Of a stretch of 64,000 bases of DNA, positions 48,893-57,719 are shown piece by piece. The number at the start of each line of letters is the position of its first letter. Within the stretch, counting starts at the first letter, position 1. Made by a program: the position numbers and the translations under genes. The DNA comes from Roseinatronobacter sp. S2 (GTDB taxonomy: Bacteria > Pseudomonadota > Alphaproteobacteria > Rhodobacterales > Rhodobacteraceae): NCBI RefSeq assembly GCF_029581395.1, contig NZ_CP121113.1:2042001-2106000 (forward strand). The letters run 5' to 3'. The notes below the pieces were generated by a model that was given only the letters and a program-made list of their open reading frames with translations, ran no database searches and was not told the DNA's origin.

Positions 48893-50143
48893 ATGCAACT
48901 TTCAAGACGTTTCTGTATCGCGGGGTTATCCGCAATGTCGCTTTCGGCCTGTATGGGCGGGGGGGTGCCAATGACAACATCATCACAGGCAACAACCCGC
49001 ATGCGGCCGCAGGCGAATGCCGAATTTGATGCCTGGCTGGCGCAATTCCGCACGCGCGCCGCTTCTGCGGGCATAAATGCAAGCACGCTTGAGCCTGCGT
49101 TGCGCAGCGCGGGATTCCTGCCTGATGTCATTTCGCGCGACCGCAGGCAGACCGAATTCACCCGTACGCTGGAAGATTACCTGTCAATCGCGGTGTCCGA
49201 TGAACGGCTGTCGGCGGGGCGGGCGGCCTTGTCGCGCCACAGCGCCACCCTGCGCGCCGTTGAGGGGCGCTACGGCGTCGAGGCAGAGGTGATCGCCGCA
49301 ATCTGGGGGCTGGAATCGCGCTACGGGACAGAACGCGGCGATATTCCGGTGATTTCGGCGCTGGCCACGCTGGCCTTTGACGGGCGGCGGGGGGCGTTTT
49401 TCGAAAGCCAGTTGATTGCGGCGCTGCGCATTCTGCAACGCGGGGACACCAGTGCGGCCAATATGCGCGGGTCATGGGCGGGGGCCATGGGCCACACGCA
49501 GTTTATTCCGACCACCTATCAGGAATACGCGGTCGATTTCACCGGCAACGGGCGGCGCGACATTTGGGCGGATGACCCGGCTGATGCACTGGCATCGGCT
49601 GCGAATTATTTGTCGCGCATGGGCTGGACGCGCGGCCAGCCCTGGGGCGTGGAAGTGCAACTGCCCGACGGGTTCAACACGGGGCTGGCCGGGCGGGGCA
49701 GTTCGCGCGCTGTGTCGGAATGGACCGGCATGGGCGTGCGCAACATGGACGGGCGCGCGGTCACGGACCATGGCGCGGCATCTATAATCATTCCCGACGG
49801 GCCGCGCGGGCCTGCGTTCATGACCTTCCGCAACTTCACAGCGTTAACGCGTTACAATAACTCCGAGTTTTATGTCATTGGTATTGGGCATCTTTCTGAC
49901 AGATTGCGCGGAGGTGGTCCCATTCGCGGCAATTTCCAGCCCGACCGTCACGGCCTGCGGCTGGGCGAGCGGCAGGAAATCCAGCGTCTGCTGACGCGCG
50001 CGGGGTTTGATACACAAGGCGCGGATGGCGTGATTGGCCCGAATTCGCAATCTGCAATAAGCGCCTATCAGCGCGCGCGCGGGCTGACTGTCACAGGCGA
50101 TCCGTCGCGCGAGTTGCTGGAGCGTTTGCGGCAGGGGTCGTGA
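48893..50143 (+). CDS. Second MltB-family lytic transglycosylase
   Basis: 416 residues. Lipobox LSAC near residue 18. AAIWGLESRYGTERG, GSWAGAMGHTQFIPTTYQEYAVDFTGNGRRDIW and a C-terminal PG_binding_1 domain (LLTRAGFDTQGADGVIGPNSQSAISAYQRARG). Same architecture as 47498-48727. Start at 48893 chosen for the lipoprotein signal. Confidence 0.92.
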   Translation: MQLSRRFCIAGLSAMSLSACMGGGVPMTTSSQATTRMRPQANAEFDAWLAQFRTRAASAGINASTLEPALRSAGFLPDVISRDRRQTEFTRTLEDYLSIAVSDERLSAGRAALSRHSATLRAVEGRYGVEAEVIAAIWGLESRYGTERGDIPVISALATLAFDGRRGAFFESQLIAALRILQRGDTSAANMRGSWAGAMGHTQFIPTTYQEYAVDFTGNGRRDIWADDPADALASAANYLSRMGWTRGQPWGVEVQLPDGFNTGLAGRGSSRAVSEWTGMGVRNMDGRAVTDHGAASIIIPDGPRGPAFMTFRNFTALTRYNNSEFYVIGIGHLSDRLRGGGPIRGNFQPDRHGLRLGERQEIQRLLTRAGFDTQGADGVIGPNSQSAISAYQRARGLTVTGDPSRELLERLRQGS

Positions 50144-50155
50144 AACAGGCGAAGG

Positions 50156-50180
50156 AAAAGGGGGCTTGCGCCCCCTTTTT
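50156..50180 (+). terminator. Rho-independent terminator of the second MltB gene
   Basis: AAAAGGGGGC pairs with GCCCCCTTTT around loop TTGC, then further T. Confidence 0.9.
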
Positions 50181-50215
50181 GTGATCTTGCCCTGCGCTGC
50201 GCTACGGACAGTTTT

Positions 50216-50236
50216 GAGTATTTTTGGCAAGATGAA
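50216..50236. repeat. Recurrent 21-base extragenic motif, copy 2
   Basis: GAGTATTT-T-TGGCAAGATGAA, one base different from copy 1 at 35186-35206; also behind a 3' hairpin. Confidence 0.7.
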
Positions 50237-50272
50237 ATCCCTGATTTGCATCCAGCCATAGTTTTGGGGTGC

Positions 50273-51202
50273 TCAGGCCTTGCCCTTGTAGATCTCGACC
50301 AGTTTGGCGAGCATCGCAAGCGCGTCTTCGCGCGAGCGCTGGAAGCTGTTGCGCCCGATGATGGACCCGTTGCCGCCCCCGTCGCGGATGGCGCGGGCAT
50401 CATCATAGACCGAATCCTCGCCCTTTTTGGCGCCGCCGGAAAACACCACGATGCGCCGGCCATGGAAGCTGGCCTCCATGCAGTGTTTGACGCGCGCGGC
50501 CTGGGTTGCGATCTCGATCTTCTTGTCTTCATAGACTTTCTTGGCTTCGGGCAGCATCAGATGATCGGTGGACAATTTGATCTTGATGATATGCGCCCCC
50601 AGCAGGGCCGCGATCTGGGCTGCATAGGCCGCAACATCAATGGCGGTTTCGCCGTCTTTGGTGATGGCCTCACCGCGCGGGTAGGACCAGATGACGCTCG
50701 CCACGCCTTTGGCGGCGGCTTCCTGCCGCATGGCGCTGATTTCTTCATACATGCCCAATGCGCAATCTGAACCGGGATAGATTGTGAACCCGATCGCCGC
50801 ACACCCAAGGCGCAGCGCATCATCGACACTGGCGGTGATGGCCTGATTTTTGCCCGCTGTATCCGACATCAGGGAATTGGCGCTGTTGACCTTCAGGATG
50901 GTGGGGATCTGGCCTGCGAACGTGTCGGCACCTGCTTCGATCATGCCCAAAGGGGCTGCATATGCGTTCATCCCGGCATCAATGGCCAGTTGATAGTGAT
51001 AATGCGGGTCATAGGCAGCAGGGTTGGGCGCGAAGCTGCGGGCAGGGCCATGTTCAAACCCCTGATCCACCGGCAAGATGATCATCTTGCCAGTGCCGCC
51101 CAGTTTGCCCTGCATCAGCATGCGGCACAGATTGGCCTTCACGCCGGGGGTTTCGCCTTCGTAGTTGCTAAGGATCTTCTGAACGACGCGGGTTGCACGC
51201 AT
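50273..51202 (-). CDS. fbaB: Class I fructose-bisphosphate aldolase (DhnA type)
   Basis: 309 residues. ILPVDQGFEHGPARSFAPNPAAYDPHYHYQLAIDAG, IGFTIYPGSDCALGMYEE, GAHIIKIKLSTDHL and FSGGAKKGEDSVYDDARAI fit archaeal-type class I aldolase; the Schiff-base Lys is probably in the IIKIKLS strand. Glycolysis/gluconeogenesis. Transcribed singly on the minus strand. Confidence 0.92.
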   Translation of the reverse strand: MRATRVVQKILSNYEGETPGVKANLCRMLMQGKLGGTGKMIILPVDQGFEHGPARSFAPNPAAYDPHYHYQLAIDAGMNAYAAPLGMIEAGADTFAGQIPTILKVNSANSLMSDTAGKNQAITASVDDALRLGCAAIGFTIYPGSDCALGMYEEISAMRQEAAAKGVASVIWSYPRGEAITKDGETAIDVAAYAAQIAALLGAHIIKIKLSTDHLMLPEAKKVYEDKKIEIATQAARVKHCMEASFHGRRIVVFSGGAKKGEDSVYDDARAIRDGGGNGSIIGRNSFQRSREDALAMLAKLVEIYKGKA

Positions 51203-51485
51203 GGGCTGCTCCTGTCCGGTTGGTTGTTTCGGGCAGGGTTAATCGCTGCTTTGTGTCGAAACAATGATGATAATGCACAGGGGAATGATGTTAGCGCAAT
51301 CAAGTCCGGGTTCGGTGAGCATGCAGGACATTTGGGCTGAATCGCCTGCAAAAAGGCCCTTTGGTGCGATGGTGGGAACGTGCCGCGCCCCCGTTCCATC
51401 GCGCACCCCTGCCGCGCCTGCGCCGCATTTCCGGGCGTGTCGGTCCACCGGACAGGGGGCAGGCAACACAGCAAAGGGGGATTTC
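51203..51485. other. Divergent gap between fbaB and the GntR regulator
   Basis: Nothing beyond likely promoters is seen up to 51485; no hairpin with T-run was found. The small ORF at 51486 follows. Confidence 0.4.
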
Positions 51486-51542
51486 ATGCTTGTCATTCAG
51501 GCAAAAGCGGGGTTTTGTGAGGCGCGCCCAGCAAAAGAGTGA
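51486..51542 (+). CDS. Possible 18-residue upstream ORF before the GntR gene
   Basis: MLVIQAKAGFCEARPAKE, preceded by a strong AAAGGGGGA ribosome-binding site. It ends 4 bases before the regulator start. It could couple translation to the regulator, or the regulator could start further up in another frame. No function is known. Confidence 0.35.
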   Translation: MLVIQAKAGFCEARPAKE

Positions 51543-51546
51543 CTTG

Positions 51547-52200
51547 ATGCCTGATTTCAAACCGCCAAAAGACGCCTATACCTTGATTCTGGAGGCAATA
51601 GATCTTGGCGTATATCGGCCCGGTGACAGGCTTGTTGAATCCGAACTTGCGGATCGTTTCGGCGTGTCGCGCACGCCCATCCGCGAAGCGCTGCAACGTC
51701 TGGAAACGCAGTCACTGCTGACACGGGACGGGCGGTCGCTGATCGTGGCCTCGCTGGATCATAACCAGTTGGCGGAACTCTATGCCGTGCGCGCCGAGCT
51801 GGAAGGGTTTGCAGCCCATCTTGCCGCGCGCCATGCGACAGAGGAAGAAGTGCGCCTGCTGCGCAGCATGGTTGAAGAAGACCGCAAGCTGATAAACGAA
51901 CCAAAAGCCCTGAGCCGTGCCAACAGGCGCTTTCACAAGCAGATTCATCTGGCGTCGCATAACCGCTATCTGGTGCAACAGCTTGATCTGGTGCATCGGT
52001 CCATGGCGCTTCTGGCCACAACATCACTTAGTTTTGAAGGGCGCGGCACCCAGACCATTGACGAGCATTCCGCGATTGTCGAGGCGATTGCCGCCCATGA
52101 CGGGCAGGGCGCGTATGAGGCGCTGAAAACGCATATCTCGACTGCGTTCCTGACGCGTTTGCGTCAGGATGCAGACAGTGCGGACCGCTATTCTTTATAG
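51547..52200 (+). CDS. GntR-family regulator, FCD (FadR) type
   Basis: 217 residues from the ATG at 51547. Winged helix with YRPGDRLVESELADRFGVSRTPIREALQRLETQSLL, then the helical FCD ligand domain (ELYAVRAELEGFAAHLAA, HRSMALLATTS, EHSAIVEAIAAHDGQGAYEALKTHI). Ligand unknown; no obvious target operon adjoins apart from the divergent fbaB. Confidence 0.9.
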   Translation: MPDFKPPKDAYTLILEAIDLGVYRPGDRLVESELADRFGVSRTPIREALQRLETQSLLTRDGRSLIVASLDHNQLAELYAVRAELEGFAAHLAARHATEEEVRLLRSMVEEDRKLINEPKALSRANRRFHKQIHLASHNRYLVQQLDLVHRSMALLATTSLSFEGRGTQTIDEHSAIVEAIAAHDGQGAYEALKTHISTAFLTRLRQDADSADRYSL

Positions 52201-52239
52201 CGGCACAATAGGGCCGAGTTGAACCTGTCGGGGCGGCGT

Positions 52240-52989
52240 TCAGAATATCTGGTCAAGAAAACGCGCCAGCGCCGCATGCGCCTTTTCATTTGCATCAGCG
52301 TCCCAGTCATTGGACCCCTCGACCGTGAATGAATGGCGCGCGCCGCCAAAAATCTGGGCTTCATGCGGGACATCTGCTTCTTGCAACGCGTCCATCAGGC
52401 GCGCCAGATCGGCCATGCCGGATACGGGATCGGCTGATCCGTGCAGCACCAGAACCGGTGCATCTGTCGCCGAATAATCCTGCCCGTCCGGTGTGTCCAG
52501 CCCGCCATGAAAGCTGACAAACCCTGCCATGGCCATGCCTGCGCGCGCAGCTTCCAGTGCTGCCGCACCGCCGAAGCAATACCCGGTGATGACCATTTGT
52601 GCGGGCGTGTTATCCAATTGAGAGACTGCATCTGCGGCAGCGGCAATGCGGGCGCGAAACGCGTCGCGGTCCGCATAGAGCGCGCCTGTTTCGCGGCGAT
52701 AGTCATCAAACCCGTCCAGCACGGCATCGCGCCCAAAAAGATCAACAGCGACGGCGACATAGCCTGATTGCGCAAGCGCATCGGCGCGCGCGATTTCATG
52801 GTCGTTTACGCCGTCCCAGTCATGGACAATCAGCACCGTGCCGCGCGGCGTGCCTTCGGGGCGGGCAACATACCCTTCAAATACTATATCGCCGACGCTG
52901 TATTCCAGTGGTTGCGCCCATCCGGTTTGTGCCGACATGACCAAGGCAGCGCTTGCCCCCGCAAACACTGTAGCTGTGACAAATTGCAT
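52240..52989 (-). CDS. Secreted dienelactone hydrolase-family protein
   Basis: 249 residues. Signal peptide MQFVTATVFAGASAALVMSAQTGWAQ. Alpha/beta-hydrolase with Cys nucleophile in GYCFGGAAALE, Asp in GSADP and His in ARHSF. AAGGGTGGAA before the ATG at 52989 decides the start over 53013. Substrate unknown; periplasmic. Confidence 0.88.
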   Translation of the reverse strand: MQFVTATVFAGASAALVMSAQTGWAQPLEYSVGDIVFEGYVARPEGTPRGTVLIVHDWDGVNDHEIARADALAQSGYVAVAVDLFGRDAVLDGFDDYRRETGALYADRDAFRARIAAAADAVSQLDNTPAQMVITGYCFGGAAALEAARAGMAMAGFVSFHGGLDTPDGQDYSATDAPVLVLHGSADPVSGMADLARLMDALQEADVPHEAQIFGGARHSFTVEGSNDWDADANEKAHAALARFLDQIF

Positions 52990-53064
52990 AAGTTCCACCC
53001 TTTTGCGTGACATTTGTATATCACAAGCTAGGGCCGTTGCGGAAATTTCAAGCGATAGGGGGCT

Positions 53065-53523
53065 TCAGGCCAGCCGCGATTTGAGGATTGCGCCCGCTTT
53101 GCCGAAATCCATTTCACCGGCATGGCGGGACTTCAACAGGCCCATCACCTTGCCGATATCGCGCACGGATGCCGCGCCCGTTTCGGCAATGGCTGTGTCA
53201 ATCGCTTGTGCGATTTCGTCGTCATTCAACTGGCGTGGCAAGAACGACTCGATCACACCAATCTCGGCGATTTCCTTTTCCGCCAGATCAAGACGCGCGG
53301 CTTCTTCATAGGCGCGCGCAGAATCACGGCGTTGTTTGACCATGCGCGTCAGCACCGCGACCAGATCGCTGTCGCTTAATTCGCTGTTGGTGCCATCGCC
53401 ACGCGCGACAATTTCGCGGTCCTTTATGGCTGCATTGATCAGACGCAGGGTTGCCAGCTTTTCGCTGTCTCTGGCCTTCATGGCTGTCTTCAGATCGCTT
53501 GATATCCTGTCGCGCAGTGACAT
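53065..53523 (-). CDS. GatB/YqeY domain protein
   Basis: 152 residues. RLINAAIKDREIVARG, VLTRMVKQRRDSARAYEEAARLDLAEKEIAEIGVIESFLPRQL and DIGKVMGLLKSRHAGEMDFGKAGAILK are standard YqeY. It resembles the tRNA-binding tail of GatB; function unclear. It diverges from carA. Confidence 0.93.
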   Translation of the reverse strand: MSLRDRISSDLKTAMKARDSEKLATLRLINAAIKDREIVARGDGTNSELSDSDLVAVLTRMVKQRRDSARAYEEAARLDLAEKEIAEIGVIESFLPRQLNDDEIAQAIDTAIAETGAASVRDIGKVMGLLKSRHAGEMDFGKAGAILKSRLA

Positions 53524-53715
53524 GGGGCCAGTCCTGTTCCAGATAAAGGGTGTTGAGCGCGGACCCTAACGAAGGTGCCTGCTGCCCGCAAGGTTCAAAA
53601 AATCCATGCCCCTGACGCTATCTTTCCTTCTTTTCCAAACCGGGCCGGATTCGCTTGATTCTTGGTGCGCATGGCCGTAGGTTCCGCCGAAATCCGAACA
53701 TGACGGAGCGATAAG

Positions 53716-54873
53716 ATGTGTGCGCAGACACTCAAACCCACAGCATGCCTTGTTCTGGCTGACGGGACGATATTTTATGGACGTGGCTTCGGGGCTGCGG
53801 GCAAAACGGTGGCAGAGCTGTGTTTCAACACGGCGATGACCGGCTATCAGGAAATCATGACCGACCCGTCCTATGCGGGGCAGGTGGTCACATTTACCTT
53901 CCCGCATATCGGGAATGTGGGCGTAAACCCCGATGATGATGAAACCGCCGACCCGGTCGCTGCCGGAATGGTGGTGAAATGGGACCCGACCCTGCCCAGC
54001 AACTGGCGTGCGACCGAAACACTGGTCGAGTGGCTGACAAAACGCGGGCGCATCTGTATCGGGGGCGTGGATACGCGCCGCCTGACGCGCGCGATTCGCC
54101 AGCAGGGCGCACCGCATGTCGCGTTGGCCCATGACCCTGACGGCAATTTCGACATTGAGGAACTGCTGGCCATGGCGCGCGGCTTCAAGGGGCTGGTCGG
54201 GCTTGATCTGGCCCGCGATGTGACCTGCGCGCAAAGCTATCGCTGGGATGAAATGCGGTGGGCCTGGCCCGACGGGTATGTGCGCCAGACAGCACCCGTC
54301 CATAAGGTGGTCGCGATTGATTACGGCGCGAAACGCAATATCCTGCGCTGTCTAGCCAGTGCGGGCTGCGATGTGACCGTGCTGCCGGCCAGTGCAACCG
54401 CTGAACAGGTGCTGGCGCTGAACCCGGACGGGGTGTTCTTGTCCAACGGTCCGGGCGACCCGGCCGCCACAGGCGAATATGCCGTGCCCATGATTCAGGG
54501 TGTGCTGAAAGCGGATATTCCGGTGTTTGGCATTTGTCTTGGTCATCAGATGCTGGCGCTGGCACTTGGGGCACAAACCATCAAGATGAATCACGGCCAT
54601 CACGGTGCAAACCATCCGGTCAAGGACCACGATACCGGCAAGGTCGAGATCACGTCGATGAACCACGGTTTCGCGGTGGACAGTCAGACCTTGCCCGATG
54701 CCGTGATTGAAACGCACACGTCCTTGTTTGACGGGTCGAACTGCGGCATCCGGATGAAGGACAAGCCGGTGTTTTCGGTGCAGCACCACCCCGAAGCCAG
54801 CCCCGGCCCGCAAGACAGCTTTTACCTGTTTGAACGCTTTGCGGGCCATATGGCCGACCGCAAGGCCAGCTAA
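53716..54873 (+). CDS. carA: Carbamoyl-phosphate synthase small subunit
   Basis: 385 residues. N-terminal domain LADGTIFYGRGFGAAGKTVAELCFNTAMTGYQEI and a C-terminal class I glutaminase with the Cys in GICLGHQML and the His/Glu in VQHHPEASPGPQD. It supplies ammonia for carbamoyl phosphate for arginine and pyrimidines. carB is not adjacent. Confidence 0.97.
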   Translation: MCAQTLKPTACLVLADGTIFYGRGFGAAGKTVAELCFNTAMTGYQEIMTDPSYAGQVVTFTFPHIGNVGVNPDDDETADPVAAGMVVKWDPTLPSNWRATETLVEWLTKRGRICIGGVDTRRLTRAIRQQGAPHVALAHDPDGNFDIEELLAMARGFKGLVGLDLARDVTCAQSYRWDEMRWAWPDGYVRQTAPVHKVVAIDYGAKRNILRCLASAGCDVTVLPASATAEQVLALNPDGVFLSNGPGDPAATGEYAVPMIQGVLKADIPVFGICLGHQMLALALGAQTIKMNHGHHGANHPVKDHDTGKVEITSMNHGFAVDSQTLPDAVIETHTSLFDGSNCGIRMKDKPVFSVQHHPEASPGPQDSFYLFERFAGHMADRKAS

Positions 54874-54877
54874 GCGC

Positions 54878-54903
54878 GTGCCCTGCTGCGTGCAGCGGGG
54901 CAC
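54878..54903 (+). terminator. Hairpin after carA, weak terminator candidate
   Basis: GTGCCC with GGGCAC and GCTG with CAGC form a stem with loop CGTG. There is no T-run directly after it. Confidence 0.4.
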
Positions 54904-54979
54904 ATACAGGGTGCGCCTGTCAAAGAATCCGTCAGTGGCACGGCATTTTTTCGCGGCGCGCGCCTGACACACCGAATTC

Positions 54980-54994
54980 TTAATCAGTTGTTAA
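54980..54994. promoter_or_regulatory. CtrA-like binding site upstream of the glycosyltransferase
   Basis: TTAA-N7-TTAA with N7 TCAGTTG; CtrA consensus is TTAA-N7-TTAAC. A further TTAACC lies at 55018-55023. The ATG follows at 55035. Confidence 0.55.
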
Positions 54995-55034
54995 TCAAAA
55001 TCATGTTCCCCTTTGCGTTAACCAAAGTGGGGCA

Positions 55035-56978
55035 ATGATGCGCCTGTTCAGACGTTCACACAAGTTCACGGCGCCGGATGTGCCCGTGGTGCCACCCGTT
55101 CGTCTGGCGGTTGTGCGCGACAACAGCCAGGCGCAGGACAGGCTTGGCGCTATCCTGCGCGACATGGGGGCCATTTCGGATGAAGGATTGGTTCACGCCC
55201 TGCAAATGCAGACGCAGCAGGCCACCAGCCTTGGCGATTTGCTGATTGCCCAAGGGGTCATCAGCGAAGATACCCTGATGCGGGCGCTGTCCATCCAGTT
55301 CGACACCCCGATACTTGACACAACGCTTCAGCAACCGGACCCCGCATTGACAGACCTGCTTGGTGCACAACACTGTATTGCGCTGCGCTGCATGCCTTGG
55401 CGCAATGCCGGTGCTGTCACGGTGGTGGCAACCCCGCGCCCCGACAAGTTCGAGGCGAATCGCGCACAGCTGCAAGCCATCTTTGGACCCGTTGTTCCGG
55501 CCCTTATACCCGAGAATGCATTGCATGACACCGTGCTGCGGTTGCGGCGTAACCGTTTGAAAATATGGGCGGAAACATGCGTCTTGCACAAGGAAAGCTG
55601 CCGCTCGATGCCGTTCTTGGGCGTGCGGCAGGGACTGGCTGCGGGGCTGGTGGCGTTGATTGTGCTGGGCGCGTTTTTCCCGCAGATGGTGTTTTTGGTG
55701 TTTACCTTTGCTGCCTGCATATTTCTGGCCTTGTCTGCCCTGCTGAAGCTGGCGGCGGCGGTTGCCGCATTCACCACGCCTGCAGAAAAGCGCGCCCATG
55801 AAAACGGCGCGGTCGTCGACTTGGCACAGCGACGAAAACCCGTGGTGTCGATCCTTGTGCCACTTTACAAGGAACCCGAAACGGTCCCGCGCCTTATGAC
55901 ACGGTTGTCCCGCCTGACATGGCCGCGCAACCTGCTGGATGTGCTGCTGATTGTTGAAGAAAACGACCATGCAACGCGCCATGCCCTGCAATGTGCGGAA
56001 TTGCCGCGCTGGATGCGGGTTGTGCCGGTGCCGGATGCGCGCCTGAAAACCAAACCACGCGCGTTGAACTACGCCATGTTGTTTGCGCGCGGCACGTTGA
56101 TCGGTGTCTATGACGCTGAAGATGCGCCCGAACCCGACCAGATACACCGTGTTGTGTCTTGCTTTCAAAACGGGCCGTCCAATCTGGCCTGTGTTCAGGG
56201 GGTGCTGGATTTCTACAATCCGCGCAGCAACTGGATGGCGCGCTGTTTTACCATTGAATATGCAAGCTGGTTTCGCGTGATTCTGCCGGGCATGCAGCGG
56301 CTGGGTCTGGCCGTTCCGCTGGGGGGCACGACCTTGTTCTTTCGCCGCGATATTCTGGAACGGCTGGGGGGGTGGGATGCGCATAACGTGACCGAGGATG
56401 CGGATCTGGGCATCCGGCTGGCGCGGCGCGGCTTTTACACCCAACTACTGGACACCGTCACCTATGAAGAAGCCAATTGCCGCGCCATTCCATGGGTCAA
56501 GCAGCGGTCGCGCTGGCTGAAAGGATATGCGATCACATGGATGGTGCATATGCGTGATCCGCGCGCCTTGTGGCAACAACTGGGTGCATGGCGGTTTTTC
56601 GGGGTGCAGGTGCTGTTTCTGGGAACATTGGTGCAGTTCATGCTGGCCCCGCTGCTGTGGTCGTTCTGGCTGGTCATGCTGGGCTGGGGTCACCCCTTTG
56701 TGGACATGTTTCCACGGGGGGTTCTGGTGGCCTTTATCAGCCTGTTTGTGATGAGTGAAGTGGTGAACCTGTCTGTCGGCATCCTTGCGACGCGCGCGCG
56801 CCATCACCGGCATTTGCGCCTGTGGCTGCCAACGTTGCACGGCTATTTCCCGCTGGCGGTGCTGGCCGTCTACAAGGCATTGTGGGAGCTTGTTTCTGCA
56901 CCGTTTTACTGGGACAAGACACAGCATGGAACGCATGGCGCGGCCCTTGACGCAGTCGCGGTTCATGGTCAAAGCTGA
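55035..56978 (+). CDS. Family 2 glycosyltransferase with N-terminal MshEN (c-di-GMP-binding) domain
   Basis: 647 residues. Residues 36-88 carry two copies of the MshEN pattern, LGxxL-x3-G-x6-L-x2-AL-x2-Q (RLGAILRDMG... and SLGDLLIAQG...). Two helices (LAAGLVALIVLGAFFPQMVFLVFTFA, then LALSALLKLAAAVAAF) precede the GT2 domain: VSILVPLYKEPE, DAEDAPEPDQ, TEDADLG and QRSRWLKGY; further helices follow. A processive inner-membrane polysaccharide or glycolipid synthase is inferred. Domain order differs from NfrB, where MshEN is C-terminal. Confidence 0.85.
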   Translation: MMRLFRRSHKFTAPDVPVVPPVRLAVVRDNSQAQDRLGAILRDMGAISDEGLVHALQMQTQQATSLGDLLIAQGVISEDTLMRALSIQFDTPILDTTLQQPDPALTDLLGAQHCIALRCMPWRNAGAVTVVATPRPDKFEANRAQLQAIFGPVVPALIPENALHDTVLRLRRNRLKIWAETCVLHKESCRSMPFLGVRQGLAAGLVALIVLGAFFPQMVFLVFTFAACIFLALSALLKLAAAVAAFTTPAEKRAHENGAVVDLAQRRKPVVSILVPLYKEPETVPRLMTRLSRLTWPRNLLDVLLIVEENDHATRHALQCAELPRWMRVVPVPDARLKTKPRALNYAMLFARGTLIGVYDAEDAPEPDQIHRVVSCFQNGPSNLACVQGVLDFYNPRSNWMARCFTIEYASWFRVILPGMQRLGLAVPLGGTTLFFRRDILERLGGWDAHNVTEDADLGIRLARRGFYTQLLDTVTYEEANCRAIPWVKQRSRWLKGYAITWMVHMRDPRALWQQLGAWRFFGVQVLFLGTLVQFMLAPLLWSFWLVMLGWGHPFVDMFPRGVLVAFISLFVMSEVVNLSVGILATRARHHRHLRLWLPTLHGYFPLAVLAVYKALWELVSAPFYWDKTQHGTHGAALDAVAVHGQS

Positions 56979-57034
56979 CGCCTGCGCTGATTTGGGCGCA
57001 GACACCTGATAAACTGCATAAAGATTGGCCTGCA

Positions 57035-57637
57035 ATGCTATATTTTGAAAAGCAAAACCTTGTTTTATTTGCGACCCCGAAAACCGCAAGCACATCGCTG
57101 GAAGCCGCACTTGCGCCCATGGCCGATATTGTGTTGCAGGGCGATCCACGGATCAAGCATTGCACGTTTCACCGCTACAAATGGCGGTTTGAGAAATTTC
57201 TTATGATTTTCAAGAAGTCGCCGCCAGAAACTGTCGCGCTGATCCGCGAGCCGGAAGACTGGCTGAACAGCTGGTTCCGGTTCCGCCATGGAAGCTGGCT
57301 GCACGACACCCCGCGCAGCACGCAGGGAAAAAGTTTTGATGACTTCGTGGACGGGTATCTGTCCGACCCCAAGCCCGCATTTGCAGCAGTCGGGTCGCAG
57401 GCGGCGTTTCTGACGCATCCGATGCAGGACGATCAGGTGCAAACCCTGTTTCGCTATGATGCGATGCCCGAGTTCCTGACATGGCTGGAAGCGCGGCTTG
57501 GGTGTTCGCTGGACCTGCCGCAAAAGAATGTATCCCCAAAGATGGACGCCACCTTGTCTGCACAAATGCGCGTCAGGTTGCGAAACGGGTGTGCGCGCGA
57601 TTATGCGCTTTATGACCGCGCGCGCGGCGCTGCGTGA
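57035..57637 (+). CDS. Sulfotransferase-like protein
   Basis: 200 residues. The PAPS-binding loop is TPKTASTSLEAAL at about residue 14; ALIREPEDWLNSWFRFRHGSW is the second phosphosulfate element. No signal peptide. The gene lies 56 bases after the glycosyltransferase on the same strand, so sulfation of its product is inferred. Confidence 0.75.
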   Translation: MLYFEKQNLVLFATPKTASTSLEAALAPMADIVLQGDPRIKHCTFHRYKWRFEKFLMIFKKSPPETVALIREPEDWLNSWFRFRHGSWLHDTPRSTQGKSFDDFVDGYLSDPKPAFAAVGSQAAFLTHPMQDDQVQTLFRYDAMPEFLTWLEARLGCSLDLPQKNVSPKMDATLSAQMRVRLRNGCARDYALYDRARGAA

Positions 57638-57719
57638 ATTTTGCGGGTGAGTGGCTTGTCGCGCCTGTGTTTTCGGTGCAGCCTGCGGGCCAGAACCCCC
57701 GCCGGAAAGGATCAGGATA

